Positions 1 through 8,420 of a stretch of DNA of 64,000 nt are shown in pieces. The position numbers and the translations under genes are program-made. The notes beneath the pieces are model-generated. The model saw only the letters and a list, made by a program, of their open reading frames with translations, was not told where the DNA came from and made no database searches. Where the stretch lies: contig JAJYFL010000011.1 of assembly GCA_021790935.1 (NCBI GenBank), forward strand, positions 1 through 64,000, in the 5' to 3' direction. Every line of letters begins with the position of its first letter. The first letter of the stretch is position 1. The stretch is from a bacterium. Lineage in GTDB: Bacteria; Vulcanimicrobiota; Vulcanimicrobiia; Vulcanimicrobiales; Vulcanimicrobiaceae.

Positions 1-390
1 GGCGGCGATGCGATGCTCGCGCACGGTGCGCCGCGCTACGTCGACTACGAGGAATGCATCGGCATTCGCACCGGCCACGAGGACGTGGGAGGCGTCGATC
101 CAAACCGGTTTGCCGAAGGCGCCGGGACGCGGGATCGAACCCAGGCCGCGCAGACCGCGTGCCGCGAACAACGAAAGCGCCGGCGGATTGAAGCCGGACT
201 CGACGACGGCTAGCAGCCGCCCGTCGGGCGAGACGGCAAGTCCCTGCGGCATGGTTCCGGTGGCCGCGAGCGCTCCGGCCGGCGGATCCAGCCGCCAACC
301 GCTCGGTAAGATGTCAGGAGCCTTGGCGGCGAGAACGCCGACCGAACAGAGTACGGCCAAGACGGATGCGAGAAGCGTCGTTCGGATCAT
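1..390 (-). CDS. Beta-propeller (YncE/YVTN-like) exported protein, 3' end cut by window
   Basis: The frame is open from an ATG at 390 to the window edge (130 codons) with no stop. It begins with a short hydrophobic signal-like stretch (MIRTTLLASVLAVLCSVGV, residues 1-19). The mature part reads like propeller blades: PQGLAVSPDGRLLAVVESG, then a W-I-D-A-S-H-V-L-V-A-G blade strand near residue 95. Proteins of this type are seven-bladed YncE/YVTN-like propellers, sometimes fused to a phosphatase domain, but any such domain would lie outside the window. Seen: signal peptide and two blade-like repeats. Inferred: export and propeller fold. It is divergent from ilvE with a 73-base gap. Confidence 0.6.
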   Translation of the reverse strand, partial: MIRTTLLASVLAVLCSVGVLAAKAPDILPSGWRLDPPAGALAATGTMPQGLAVSPDGRLLAVVESGFNPPALSLFAARGLRGLGSIPRPGAFGKPVWIDASHVLVAGANADAFLVVDVARRTVREHRIAA

Positions 391-463
391 AGCGGTCACT
401 TCGCCAGGAGGCGGCATTCCCCGTGCCGCAGGAAGCGGCCGGGTGTGAGATTGCGTCGGGGCG

Positions 464-1441
464 ATGGGAGGTTGGAAGGGCGTGGAGTTAGGCAGCACCA
501 CCGTGTACGCAGGCGGCCGCTATTGCGCGTACGACGAGGCGCGCGTCGGCCTGTTGACGCACGGCCTTCAATACGGTACCGGCTGCTTCGAGGGCATCCG
601 CGGCTTCTGGGTTCCGGAGGACCGCGAACTCTATCTCTTGCTGTTGCGCGAGCATTACGAACGCCTTGCGGTCTCCGCGAAGATACTCATGATGCAGCTG
701 CCGCACACGATCGACGAGTTGGTCGAGATCACTGCGGAACTCTGTGCCCGCAACCATTTCGAGACCGACGTGTACGTACGGCCCTTCATCTATAAATCCG
801 CCGAGGATATCGGCGTACGGCTGCACAACGTGCCGGACGCCTTCGCGATCGTTCCCGTACCCTTCACCCGCTATCTCGACGCGGCACAGGGGCTGCGCGC
901 CGGGACCAGCTCGTGGCGCCGCGCGGACGATTCGGCCGCGCCGCCGCGTGCCAAGATCACGGGGCTCTACGTGAACAGCGCGCTCGCCAAGAGCGAAGCG
1001 GTCGCCAACGGTTTCGACGAGGCGATCATGCTGTCGGCGGACGGCCACGTGAGCGAGGGATCGGCTGAGAACATATTTTTGGTCAAGAGAGGCGTGCTCT
1101 ACACGCCCGATCCGTCCCAAAACGTTTTGGAAGGCTGCACTCGGCGTGCGATCGTCGAAATCGCGCAACGCGAATTCGGCTTGGAGGTGGTCGAGCGCGC
1201 CATCGACCGCAGCGAGCTCTACGCCGCCGACGAGGTCTTCTTCACCGGTACCGCGGCGGGCATCGTGCACGCGCAATCGGTGGACCACCGTCTCGTCGGC
1301 GACGGAACGATCGGCCCGGTCGCGCGCAAACTTGCCGAGTATTACGGTCGCGTGGTACGTAACCGCGTACCGTCGTACGCGGGCTGGCTCACTCCGGCCT
1401 ATGCAGGGCGCCGGGCCGCGGGTCTTTCGGCAGCGGGCTAG
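464..1441 (+). CDS. ilvE: Branched-chain amino acid aminotransferase
   Basis: A PLP fold-type IV aminotransferase of 325 residues, matching the usual length for IlvE. It transfers the amino group between glutamate and the 2-oxo acids of leucine, isoleucine and valine in the cytoplasm. Visible family marks are the early THGLQYGTGCFEGIR segment (32-46), the PLP lysine at 164 in PRAKITGLYVNSALAK, SEGSAENIF, and the late FFTGTAAGI phosphate-binding segment. The ATG at 464 is used. A GTG six codons on would also keep the domain. Its stop codon interlocks with that of the converging beta-lactamase-like gene. The family also contains D-amino acid transaminases, but the segments seen fit IlvE better. 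Confidence 0.9.
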   Translation: MGGWKGVELGSTTVYAGGRYCAYDEARVGLLTHGLQYGTGCFEGIRGFWVPEDRELYLLLLREHYERLAVSAKILMMQLPHTIDELVEITAELCARNHFETDVYVRPFIYKSAEDIGVRLHNVPDAFAIVPVPFTRYLDAAQGLRAGTSSWRRADDSAAPPRAKITGLYVNSALAKSEAVANGFDEAIMLSADGHVSEGSAENIFLVKRGVLYTPDPSQNVLEGCTRRAIVEIAQREFGLEVVERAIDRSELYAADEVFFTGTAAGIVHAQSVDHRLVGDGTIGPVARKLAEYYGRVVRNRVPSYAGWLTPAYAGRRAAGLSAAG

Positions 1442-2388
1442 ATCCCGCCGGCCTGTCCCCAGAGCGGGACGTCTTGCGGCACGGTGAGATCGCCGCTCTC
1501 GGCGCGCCACGCCGCGAAACGTTCGATGTCGCCGAACGCGAGTTTCGAGATGTGGTGGATGAAGGTGCGCCCGGCCGACAGGGTCGGCAGATCGGTCGTC
1601 ATCACCGCGATGACGTAAGGCGCCGGGTGCGCGTAGACGATGCCCACGTCGTCGAGCGTGTCGTCAAAGGAGCCGGTCTTATGCGCGATCGGGATACCTT
1701 CGGGAAGCGGTTCGGGGAGCAGCGTATTGATCTGCTGATCTTCGAGTATTGCGATCATCGCCCGCGACGACCAGGCGTCGACGAGCTCGCCGCGGGCCAT
1801 CAGCGTGAGCAGTCTCACCATATCGGCCGGCGACGTGCGCAGCGTCCTGCGAATACTGTAATGCTGCGTGTAGATATAGCTCGCGAGTTCGGTGTGGTCG
1901 AGGCCGAGTTCGTGCATCGCTGCGTTGACGTTTCCGCGCCCCACCAGCCTGATAAGCATGTTTGCGGCGGTATTGTCGCTGACCGTGATCATGAGTTTGA
2001 GCAGGTGCGATACGGAATAGGTGCTGCCGACGGGAGCGTCGCACAGCCAGCCCGACCCCCAGTCGCGGTCTCGCGCCAAGAGCGTGACGCGCGTGTTCAA
2101 ATCGAACCTGCCGAGTTCAAGTTGACGGAAGACCTCCACCATTACGGGGATCTTGATGGTCGATGCCGCCGGCATCGCCGCGTTGGCGTTGATCGCCGTC
2201 GTATAACCGGTGGTGAGGTCCTTGATCTCCATCGCGACTCGGCCCGGCGCCCGCGCCGACGCGCGATGGAGCGCCTGCTGCAGCCGCTCGATGGGCAGCG
2301 GAACGTATGCGTTTGCGGCCGCGCCGGCCGGTGCCGGCGCGAGCGCGAGCGCGAGAGCGAGAGCGAACAGGAGCGCTGCGCTTCGCAT
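1438..2388 (-). CDS. Serine beta-lactamase-fold protein (class A-like), exported
   Basis: 316 residues with a clear signal peptide (MRSAALLFALALALALAPAP). The three active-site motifs of penicillin-interacting serine enzymes are present: STIK (Ser76-Lys79), SDN (137-139) and KTG (237-239). The omega-loop region after LGLDHTEL has no recognisable E-x-x-x-N, so the general-base Glu166 of true class A beta-lactamases is not evident. It may be a weak or non-hydrolytic penicillin-binding or peptidase relative. The start ATG overlaps the stop of the upstream permease (TGATG), so it is the last gene of the nucleoside importer unit. Family membership is secure; antibiotic resistance is not established. 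Confidence 0.8.
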   Translation of the reverse strand: MRSAALLFALALALALAPAPAGAAANAYVPLPIERLQQALHRASARAPGRVAMEIKDLTTGYTTAINANAAMPAASTIKIPVMVEVFRQLELGRFDLNTRVTLLARDRDWGSGWLCDAPVGSTYSVSHLLKLMITVSDNTAANMLIRLVGRGNVNAAMHELGLDHTELASYIYTQHYSIRRTLRTSPADMVRLLTLMARGELVDAWSSRAMIAILEDQQINTLLPEPLPEGIPIAHKTGSFDDTLDDVGIVYAHPAPYVIAVMTTDLPTLSAGRTFIHHISKLAFGDIERFAAWRAESGDLTVPQDVPLWGQAGGI

Positions 2389-3260
2389 CAATATGGGACC
2401 CCATCGGAAGCGGGAGCGCGCACTTTCCCAACCAGACCGCAGAGCGCGACGAGAGCGGCGAGGTACGGAAGCGCCTGCATCGCCTCGCTCGGCAGCCAAG
2501 CGACGCGGCCCTGCAGAACGAATTGAAGCGCTTCGAAGAAACCGAAGAACACCGCGGCTCCGGTCGCGCCCCACGGAGTCCAGCGCCCGAAGATCACGGC
2601 CGCCAATGCGATGAAGCCGCGTCCGGCCGTCATGCCCTCGGAGTAGATGTTCACTTCGCCGATCGAGAGAAAGGCGCCGCCCAGGCCCGCAAGCGCTCCG
2701 CTGATCACCGCCGCGTAGAGCCGGAAGCGCAGGGGATCGAGTCCCGCCGAGGTTACCGCGCGCGGGTTCTCACCGCAGGCCCGCACGCGCAGCCCCCACG
2801 GCGTGCGGTAGAGGACGTGGTGCAATGCGAAGGCGCAGACGAACGCGAACAGGATCAGTAACCAGTACCAACGCCCGAGTGCGTGAACTTGCGGGCTCGC
2901 GCCCGGCTGGTTGTAGAGGAGCACGAGGCCGTAGGCTGCACCGCCGGCAGCGATGAGGTTGATGCCCATGCCGGCGACGATCTGGTCGACTTTGAACTTC
3001 GTCGCCCCATAACCGAGGACGAAACCGAGGAGCGCACCGACGGCGACGCCGGCGACGAGGCCGACGGCCGCGTTACCGGTCGCGTACGAGGCGACGACGG
3101 CCGCAAAGGCGCCCCCGGTCATCATCCCCTCCAAGCCGATGTTGACGATCCCCGACCTCTCGGATATCACCCCGCCCAGCGCCGCGTAGACGATCGGCGC
3201 CGATTTCACGAGCGTCAGCAGAACGAGCGTGGCGAGCGCTCCATGCACGAAGTCCATCAT
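2388..3260 (-). CDS. BMP-family nucleoside ABC transporter, second permease (YufQ/NupQ-like)
   Basis: A 290-residue polytopic protein of the branched-chain/ribose-type permease superfamily. The family signature is GGVISERSGIVNIGLEGMM near the N-terminus, then many hydrophobic helices, a cytoplasmic RACGENPRAVTSAGLD loop (the ATPase-coupling EAA-like loop) and GRGFIALAAVIFGRW near the C-terminus. It would pair with the permease encoded upstream to form the membrane channel. The start is the first of two tandem ATGs at 3260, which overlaps the previous stop by four bases (ATGATGA). The substrate is inferred from the YufNOPQ/BmpDABC families (purine or other nucleosides). Confidence 0.9.
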   Translation of the reverse strand: MMDFVHGALATLVLLTLVKSAPIVYAALGGVISERSGIVNIGLEGMMTGGAFAAVVASYATGNAAVGLVAGVAVGALLGFVLGYGATKFKVDQIVAGMGINLIAAGGAAYGLVLLYNQPGASPQVHALGRWYWLLILFAFVCAFALHHVLYRTPWGLRVRACGENPRAVTSAGLDPLRFRLYAAVISGALAGLGGAFLSIGEVNIYSEGMTAGRGFIALAAVIFGRWTPWGATGAAVFFGFFEALQFVLQGRVAWLPSEAMQALPYLAALVALCGLVGKVRAPASDGVPY

Positions 3261-4282
3261 ACGGGTGCACTCTCCGTTCGCGTAGCGACGTAACGGCGCG
3301 CCGCCAAGATTAGAATGATACACCCTTCGATGACGTGGATCGCGTCCTTGGGTACTTGGGCGACCGCTTGCATCGCGAGTCCTCCCGATTCCAGGATGCC
3401 GAAACCGAATGCCGCAACGCAGACCCAGAGAGGATCCAAGTCGCCGACCAGCGCGACGGCGATCGCCGTGAAGCCGTACCCCGGCGAGAGTTCGGTGTTG
3501 AACGTGTGCATCACGCCGGTCACGATCGTGGCGCCGCCCAGACCGGAGATCGCACCCGAGAGCGCGAGCGTCAACCACGTCATGCGCCGCATCTGCACGC
3601 CGTTGCGGCGCGCCGCCTCGGGTGCCTCCCCAACCGCGCGCAGCTCGTATCCGAAGATGGTGCGCGTTAGGACGAAGCGCAGGAGAAATGCGAGCGCTAT
3701 GGCGATGAGGATCGAGATCGAGAGGCGCGTGTCGGGGACGATCAGCGGAAGCCACGCGCTATGAGGCAGCGGGGCGGTCTCGGCGCCCGTTGCCTGGGGG
3801 CTGCGCAGCGGGCCGACGACCAAGTAGCTCGCCAGCGCAGCCGCAACGAAATTGAGCATCAGCGTAGAGATGATTTCGTTGGCGTTGAAGTACGCTTTCA
3901 TCCAGCCGGCCAGGCCGCCCCACACGCCGCCGGCGATCGCACCCAAACCGAGCAGCACGACGGCCGCTACCGCGGTCGGTGCGTGCAGGTGCGCGCCGAC
4001 CGCACCGGCGGCCAGACCGCCGATCAGGAGTTGCCCCTCCGCGCCGATGTTGAAGAGCCCGCCGCGGAACGCGAGCGTGATCCCCAGTGCCGGGAAGAGC
4101 AGCGCCGTCGTCTGGACCAGCGTCTCGGCGATATCCGACGTTCCGCCGAGCGCCCCGCCGAAGAGCGCCGAGAATCCCGCGATCGGGCTGACTCCGGCGA
4201 CGATCATCGCGAGCGCTGCGAGTGCGACGGCAATGGCGATCGCGCCGAGCGGCCCCGAAAAGAGGCGGCGATACGCGTTCAT
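3257..4282 (-). CDS. BMP-family nucleoside ABC transporter, first permease (YufP/NupP-like)
   Basis: 341 residues with an N-terminal hydrophobic segment (GAIAIAVALAALAMIVAGV) and the conserved LGITLAFRGGLFNIGAEGQL segment, diagnostic of permeases in nucleoside importers of the BMP type. The cytoplasmic coupling loop reads RAVGEAPEAARRNGVQ. It ends in a short basic tail. It overlaps the ATPase gene upstream and the second permease downstream by four bases each, which indicates translational coupling. Together with its partner it forms the inner-membrane pore for nucleoside uptake. Confidence 0.9.
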   Translation of the reverse strand: MNAYRRLFSGPLGAIAIAVALAALAMIVAGVSPIAGFSALFGGALGGTSDIAETLVQTTALLFPALGITLAFRGGLFNIGAEGQLLIGGLAAGAVGAHLHAPTAVAAVVLLGLGAIAGGVWGGLAGWMKAYFNANEIISTLMLNFVAAALASYLVVGPLRSPQATGAETAPLPHSAWLPLIVPDTRLSISILIAIALAFLLRFVLTRTIFGYELRAVGEAPEAARRNGVQMRRMTWLTLALSGAISGLGGATIVTGVMHTFNTELSPGYGFTAIAVALVGDLDPLWVCVAAFGFGILESGGLAMQAVAQVPKDAIHVIEGCIILILAARRYVATRTESAPV

Positions 4283-5694
4283 TGCGACCCCGCCATCAGG
4301 CGGCCGATCGTCGCGCGGTCGACGTTCGCCCGTTCGAACTCGCCGACGATCGCGCCGCGGTACATCACGAGGATACGGTCGGCGACTGCGAGGATCTCGT
4401 CGAGTTCGAAGGATATCAAGAGGACCGCCGCACCGCCGTTGCGAGCCTCGATCAAGCGCGACTGGACGAGAGCCGCGGCACCGACGTCGATGCCGCGCGT
4501 CGGATTGTACGCGAGCACGAAGCGCGGCTCGCCGAAGAGCGAGCGGCCGACGACGAGCTTCTGCTGGTTACCGCCGGAGAGCGTCTTGACGGCGACGTCG
4601 AGCGTCGCGCAGCGCACGTCGAGGCGATCGACGATGACCTGCGCGTCGGCACGCGCAACGCTTCTGTCGAGCAAGAGGCCGTGCCGCACTCGAGAGGTAT
4701 GCTGCCGGCCGAGGAGTGCGTTATCGACGATCGACCAGTTCATCACCAGCGCTTCTTTATTGCGGTCCTGAGGAATGATGCCGACATCGCCGGCGATGTG
4801 GATCGTTCCGCGATACGGGATCATTCCGGCGACGGCATCGGCGAGGGTCGTCTGGCCGTTGCCTTCGACGCCGGCTATGCCGACGATCTCGCCGGAACGT
4901 ACGGCGAAACTGATTCCTGCGATCGCGGTCTCGCTCTCGCCCGCGAAGAGCCCGTCGGCGACGAAGCACGGCGAAGGCGCCGTCGCGGCGCGAGCCGCCA
5001 CGTCGGGCAGGTTCCCCCCGACCATCGCCCGCGCGATCTCGTCGACGCTGGTCTTGGCCGTCTCGAAATGGGCGACGATCTTACCGTGGCGCATCACGGT
5101 TACGCGCTTGCTGTAGTTGATGACTTCCTGAAGTTTGTGGGTGACGACGAGTACCGCCGTCCCGCGCGCGGCCAGTTGCACGATCGTGCCGAAGAACGCA
5201 TCGATTTCGGCCGGTGCGAGCGCGGCGGTCGGCTCGTCCAGCAGCAATACGGATGGCTCGCGCTCGAGTTCGCGCAGCAATTCGACGCGTTGCTGGATCC
5301 CGATCGCGAGTTCGTCGACGTAGGCGTCGGGGTCGATCGGCAAGCCGTTGCGCCGCGCGAGTTCCGCCACGCGCACGCGTGCCGCGTTTGCGTCGACGTG
5401 CCAGCCTTTGCGCGGTTCGCGGCCGAGCATGATGTTCTGCCAGACGCGCAGCCTGCCGACCAGTTCGAAATGCTGGTGGACCAGGCCCACCGTTCCGCCC
5501 GCGCTGACGGTGCCCGCGTCGGGCGCTATCGAACCGAAGGCGATGCCTGCGAGCGTCGACTTACCGGCACCGTTCTCGCCGACCAGCGCGTGAATCTCGC
5601 CCGCCGAGACGTCGAGATCTACCCCGTCGACGGCCTTGACGCCGGGATACCATTTGCGGATACCGCGGAGCTGGAGCGCGCTGCCGGAGTGCAG
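4279..5694 (-). CDS. BMP-family nucleoside ABC transporter, double-domain ATPase (YufO/NupO-like); apparent CTG start
   Basis: Two fused ABC domains. The first has Walker A GENGAGKST (39-47 from the proposed start), a Q-loop LVHQHF and Walker B VLLLDEPTAAL. The second has a degenerate P-loop, GVEGNGQTTL, and signature LSGGNQQK, as is normal for this sugar/nucleoside ATPase class. It energises the two permeases downstream. The first ATG, GTG or TTG in frame is the GTG at 5490, which would remove Walker A entirely. The coding similarity continues to a CTG at 5694, four codons past AAGGTCTAG of the preceding gene, with AAGG as a plausible ribosome site. I extend to 5694 on that basis. The exact start codon is inferred. 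Confidence 0.88.
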   Translation of the reverse strand: MHSGSALQLRGIRKWYPGVKAVDGVDLDVSAGEIHALVGENGAGKSTLAGIAFGSIAPDAGTVSAGGTVGLVHQHFELVGRLRVWQNIMLGREPRKGWHVDANAARVRVAELARRNGLPIDPDAYVDELAIGIQQRVELLRELEREPSVLLLDEPTAALAPAEIDAFFGTIVQLAARGTAVLVVTHKLQEVINYSKRVTVMRHGKIVAHFETAKTSVDEIARAMVGGNLPDVAARAATAPSPCFVADGLFAGESETAIAGISFAVRSGEIVGIAGVEGNGQTTLADAVAGMIPYRGTIHIAGDVGIIPQDRNKEALVMNWSIVDNALLGRQHTSRVRHGLLLDRSVARADAQVIVDRLDVRCATLDVAVKTLSGGNQQKLVVGRSLFGEPRFVLAYNPTRGIDVGAAALVQSRLIEARNGGAAVLLISFELDEILAVADRILVMYRGAIVGEFERANVDRATIGRLMAGSQ

Positions 5695-5698
5695 GTGT

Positions 5699-6724
5699 CT
5701 AGACCTTGACGGGTTTCCAGACGGCGAGCTCCGCCCGCGTTGCGGGCGGCACGATCTTGCCGTCGACGATCGCGCGTTTCAACTGGTGGAGACGGCGGAT
5801 GCGGGCCGCACCGATCAGCGCGCGCGTGTACTTGAAATGAGTCAGGCTCACGCCGTTGTCTTTCAGCCCGAGCACGATGTGACCGGTGAGTGGGTGACCG
5901 TTCTGCAGCGCCTTCGCAACGTCGAAAACGCCGACGTCGACGCGCTTGACCATCGACGTGAGGATCTTGCCCGGCGCCAGCCCGTCTTGGTTCGAGTCAA
6001 CGCCGATCAGGTAGTCGTTTTGCCGGGATTTCACCGCGTCGATCGCGCCCAGGTTGGCTTTACCGGCCGCGGCGTAGATGATGTCCGCGCCGGAGTCGTA
6101 GAGCACGTTGGCGAGCTCTTTGCCGGACGCCACGTCGTCGAACGAACCGACCCATTTTACGTCCACCTTGATCTTTGGGTCGATCTCGCGCGCGCCCGCG
6201 ATATATCCCGCTTCAAACTTATGCAGCAGCGGGATATCCTGCCCGCCGAGAAAGGCGATCTGATGCGTCTTCGTCATCATCGCCGCGAGCGCGCCGGCCA
6301 AGAACGAGCCGTCCTGTTCTTTGAACGTGACTGAAACGACGTTGGGTTCGTTGACGATGGCGTCGATGATCGCATAATGCTGCGTGGGATTCTGCTTGGC
6401 GATCTGATCGAGATCGCGATTCATCAGGAAGCCGATCGCGTAGATCATGTTGAAGTGCTGGTTGGTCAGCGCGATCAGATTCGGCTGGTAATCGGCGGCC
6501 GAACGCGATTGCAGGACCCGGATATAGGCGCCGAGCTTCGCTTTGGAAAGCAACAGCCCACGGTAAGCCGAGTCGTTGAAGGACTTGTCGCCCAAACCGC
6601 CCACGTCGGTAACCATGCCAAGTTTCAACTGCCCGGGCCGCGGCCCGGCCTGGTGATGCGCGCATCCGCTCAGTGCTAGCGCCAGTGCCGCCATTGCGAG
6701 CGGAACTATCCCCTTATGCTTCAT
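5699..6724 (-). CDS. BMP-family lipoprotein, nucleoside-binding component
   Basis: 341 residues starting at the ATG at 6724. The N-terminus is a lipoprotein signal with lipobox LSGC (residues 19-22), so the protein is probably anchored to the membrane and catches substrate outside it. The mature part has the BMP/Med signature VTDVGGLGDKSFNDSAYRG and a periplasmic-binding-protein pattern through GADIIYAAAGKANLGAIDAV and YLIGVDSNQ. It is the first gene of the five-gene minus-strand unit with the ATPase, two permeases and the beta-lactamase-fold protein. Substrate is inferred from the family (nucleosides such as guanosine). Confidence 0.9.
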   Translation of the reverse strand: MKHKGIVPLAMAALALALSGCAHHQAGPRPGQLKLGMVTDVGGLGDKSFNDSAYRGLLLSKAKLGAYIRVLQSRSAADYQPNLIALTNQHFNMIYAIGFLMNRDLDQIAKQNPTQHYAIIDAIVNEPNVVSVTFKEQDGSFLAGALAAMMTKTHQIAFLGGQDIPLLHKFEAGYIAGAREIDPKIKVDVKWVGSFDDVASGKELANVLYDSGADIIYAAAGKANLGAIDAVKSRQNDYLIGVDSNQDGLAPGKILTSMVKRVDVGVFDVAKALQNGHPLTGHIVLGLKDNGVSLTHFKYTRALIGAARIRRLHQLKRAIVDGKIVPPATRAELAVWKPVKV

Positions 6725-6801
6725 ACGGGGAGTGTACGCAATGGCGCGCTCAAATGCCTCCGCGACCGGAGGGGCGCGGCCGGACGGCGAAGCGGCAGCT
6801 G

Positions 6802-7281
6802 ATGCAGGTAAGAGACCTGACCGTGCAACCGCCGCGGCGCTGGAGCGAAGAGGTCGGCTCGATTCGTTGGCTGCCACGCTTGATCGACAAGACGCGGGCG
6901 GCGCTGGCCGGCACGCTGGGCGATTATCTCTACGGCCAGAGCCCGATGGATCGCGAGCTCTTGCGGGCGCTGGGATTACGCTATCGGGAGTTCACTCGCA
7001 TCGTGCGCGAAGCGCCCGACGACGCGGCCGTGCTCGCGGCTCTGGAGCGCGAGGTCCCCGGCGGCATGCGCCGCGCGCGGCTCTGGAGCGCGGCTCTGCC
7101 GCGCAGGCACCGGCTCTTTCTCTTCGCGATCGACATCGACGATGGATATGCCGGTGGCCTTTGGGCGGCGCTCAAACGGCCATCTAACGCACTCGCGTCG
7201 CTCGCGACGCGGCTGCTCAAGCGCGCCTACCCGTCAAAAGCGACCCAGGTCGACGACGGCTCACCGCCGTCCGGACCGTAG
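6802..7281 (+). CDS. DUF5069-family protein
   Basis: A 159-residue soluble protein. The first hundred residues match DUF5069: DLTVQPPRRWSEEVGSIRWL, PRLIDKTRAALAGTLGDYLY, then DRELLRALGL. The family has no established function that I know of. The ATG at 6802 was chosen because it puts the conserved DLT at residue 5. The C-terminal third (GMRRARLWSAALPRRHRLFL onward) looks like an added tail typical of the longer members. It is divergent from the nucleoside importer unit (77-base gap) and two bases ahead of the AI-2E permease gene, so the two are probably one transcript. Confidence 0.8.
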   Translation: MQVRDLTVQPPRRWSEEVGSIRWLPRLIDKTRAALAGTLGDYLYGQSPMDRELLRALGLRYREFTRIVREAPDDAAVLAALEREVPGGMRRARLWSAALPRRHRLFLFAIDIDDGYAGGLWAALKRPSNALASLATRLLKRAYPSKATQVDDGSPPSGP

Positions 7282-7283
7282 CC

Positions 7284-8420
7284 ATGAGCCCGGAGGATGA
7301 ACGCATTCCGGCGAAGTACGGCTGGCTCACCGAGCGGCGCCTGACCTTTGCGCTCAAGTTCTTGCTCGCGGTCGTGCTCGTATCTTACATCGTCGCCGGC
7401 GTGCTGCACTTCCTCGAGCGGATCGGCGCGATCACGATCCTGCTGGTCGCCGCAATTTTCTTTGCGTATCTCATCTATCCGGCGGTCCGGCGGCTCAACC
7501 GCAAGATGCCGCTCATCCTTGCGATCTTGTCGGTCTATGCGGCGATCGTCTTACTGCTGATCGCGCTCTTCTCGATCGTCGTTCCGGCAATTTCGAGCGA
7601 CGTGTCGATGCTGGTCCGGCAGTACCCCGTCATCGCCGCGGCAGTTCGAACCTTCGTCGACGACCCGAACAACGTCGTCATGCGCCATCTTCCAAACGCG
7701 CTCAAGAACGAGCTTGCGAAGGTGCCGAGCCAGGTCGTCGAATGGGCGAGGCTCCACGGCCTGGAGGCCGCCTCGCACGCGGTCACGCTGCTCGTGGGCA
7801 CCGTGGCGGCGCTGGCGGCCTTCGTCGTCGTTCCGGTGCTGGCCGCGTATCTGCTCTTGGAGGCGGACGGCGTCAAACGAGCGTTTATCGCTGCGATTCC
7901 GGGATCGCAGCGTGAAGCAACGCTGAGGATCCTCGGCGAGCTCGAAAGCGTTATCGGCGGCTTTATCCGAGGGCAGCTGCTGGTCGGCCTCTCGGTCGGG
8001 ATCATGATCGCGATCGCCTTGTTGATCTTGCGCGTCCCCTACGCCGTACTGATCGGCGCCATCGCGGCGGTCTTCGATTTCATTCCGTACGTGGGTCCCG
8101 TGCTTGCCTTCGTACCGGCGTTCTTTATCGCGCTCTTTTACAACGGCTGGCTCTCCGCAAGTTTGGTGACGCTGGTCTTCATTCTCGCCAATCAAGTCGA
8201 AGGGCACTTCATCGCACCCAACATCGTGAGCCGTACGGTCTCGCTGAGCCCGCTCGCGGTGCTGCTGGCGATTTTGATCGGAGGGGAACTCGGCGGCCTC
8301 CTCGGGATGCTCGTCGCGGTTCCCATCGCCGGCATGCTGCGCGTGCTCGTGCTGCACGCGCTCGCTGAACGCGCGCCCGAGGGCGACGCCTCGGACGGCG
8401 CGAACTCCACGTCACCGTGA
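7284..8420 (+). CDS. AI-2E family transporter (PerM/YhhT-like)
   Basis: 378 residues with about eight membrane segments. Family landmarks are the early hydrophobic pair, a soluble region around residues 110-160, then GFIRGQLLVGLSVGIMIAIA, PYVGPVLAFVPAFFIALF, and the C-terminal NIVSRTVSLSPLAVLLAILI and GELGGLLGMLVAVPIAGML. Members export small molecules or ions. The autoinducer-2 label comes from one E. coli protein and should not be read as a substrate call here. The stop overlaps the GTG of the arginase gene by four bases. Confidence 0.88.
   Translation: MSPEDERIPAKYGWLTERRLTFALKFLLAVVLVSYIVAGVLHFLERIGAITILLVAAIFFAYLIYPAVRRLNRKMPLILAILSVYAAIVLLLIALFSIVVPAISSDVSMLVRQYPVIAAAVRTFVDDPNNVVMRHLPNALKNELAKVPSQVVEWARLHGLEAASHAVTLLVGTVAALAAFVVVPVLAAYLLLEADGVKRAFIAAIPGSQREATLRILGELESVIGGFIRGQLLVGLSVGIMIAIALLILRVPYAVLIGAIAAVFDFIPYVGPVLAFVPAFFIALFYNGWLSASLVTLVFILANQVEGHFIAPNIVSRTVSLSPLAVLLAILIGGELGGLLGMLVAVPIAGMLRVLVLHALAERAPEGDASDGANSTSP

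Noticed and set aside
488-1510. Long open frame opposite ilvE
   Set aside because: It is Arg/Val/Asp-rich without family resemblance, as expected of antisense frames in GC-rich DNA.
4222-5709. 495-codon open frame on the plus strand
   Set aside because: Exact antisense of the ABC ATPase, which has all its motifs on the minus strand.
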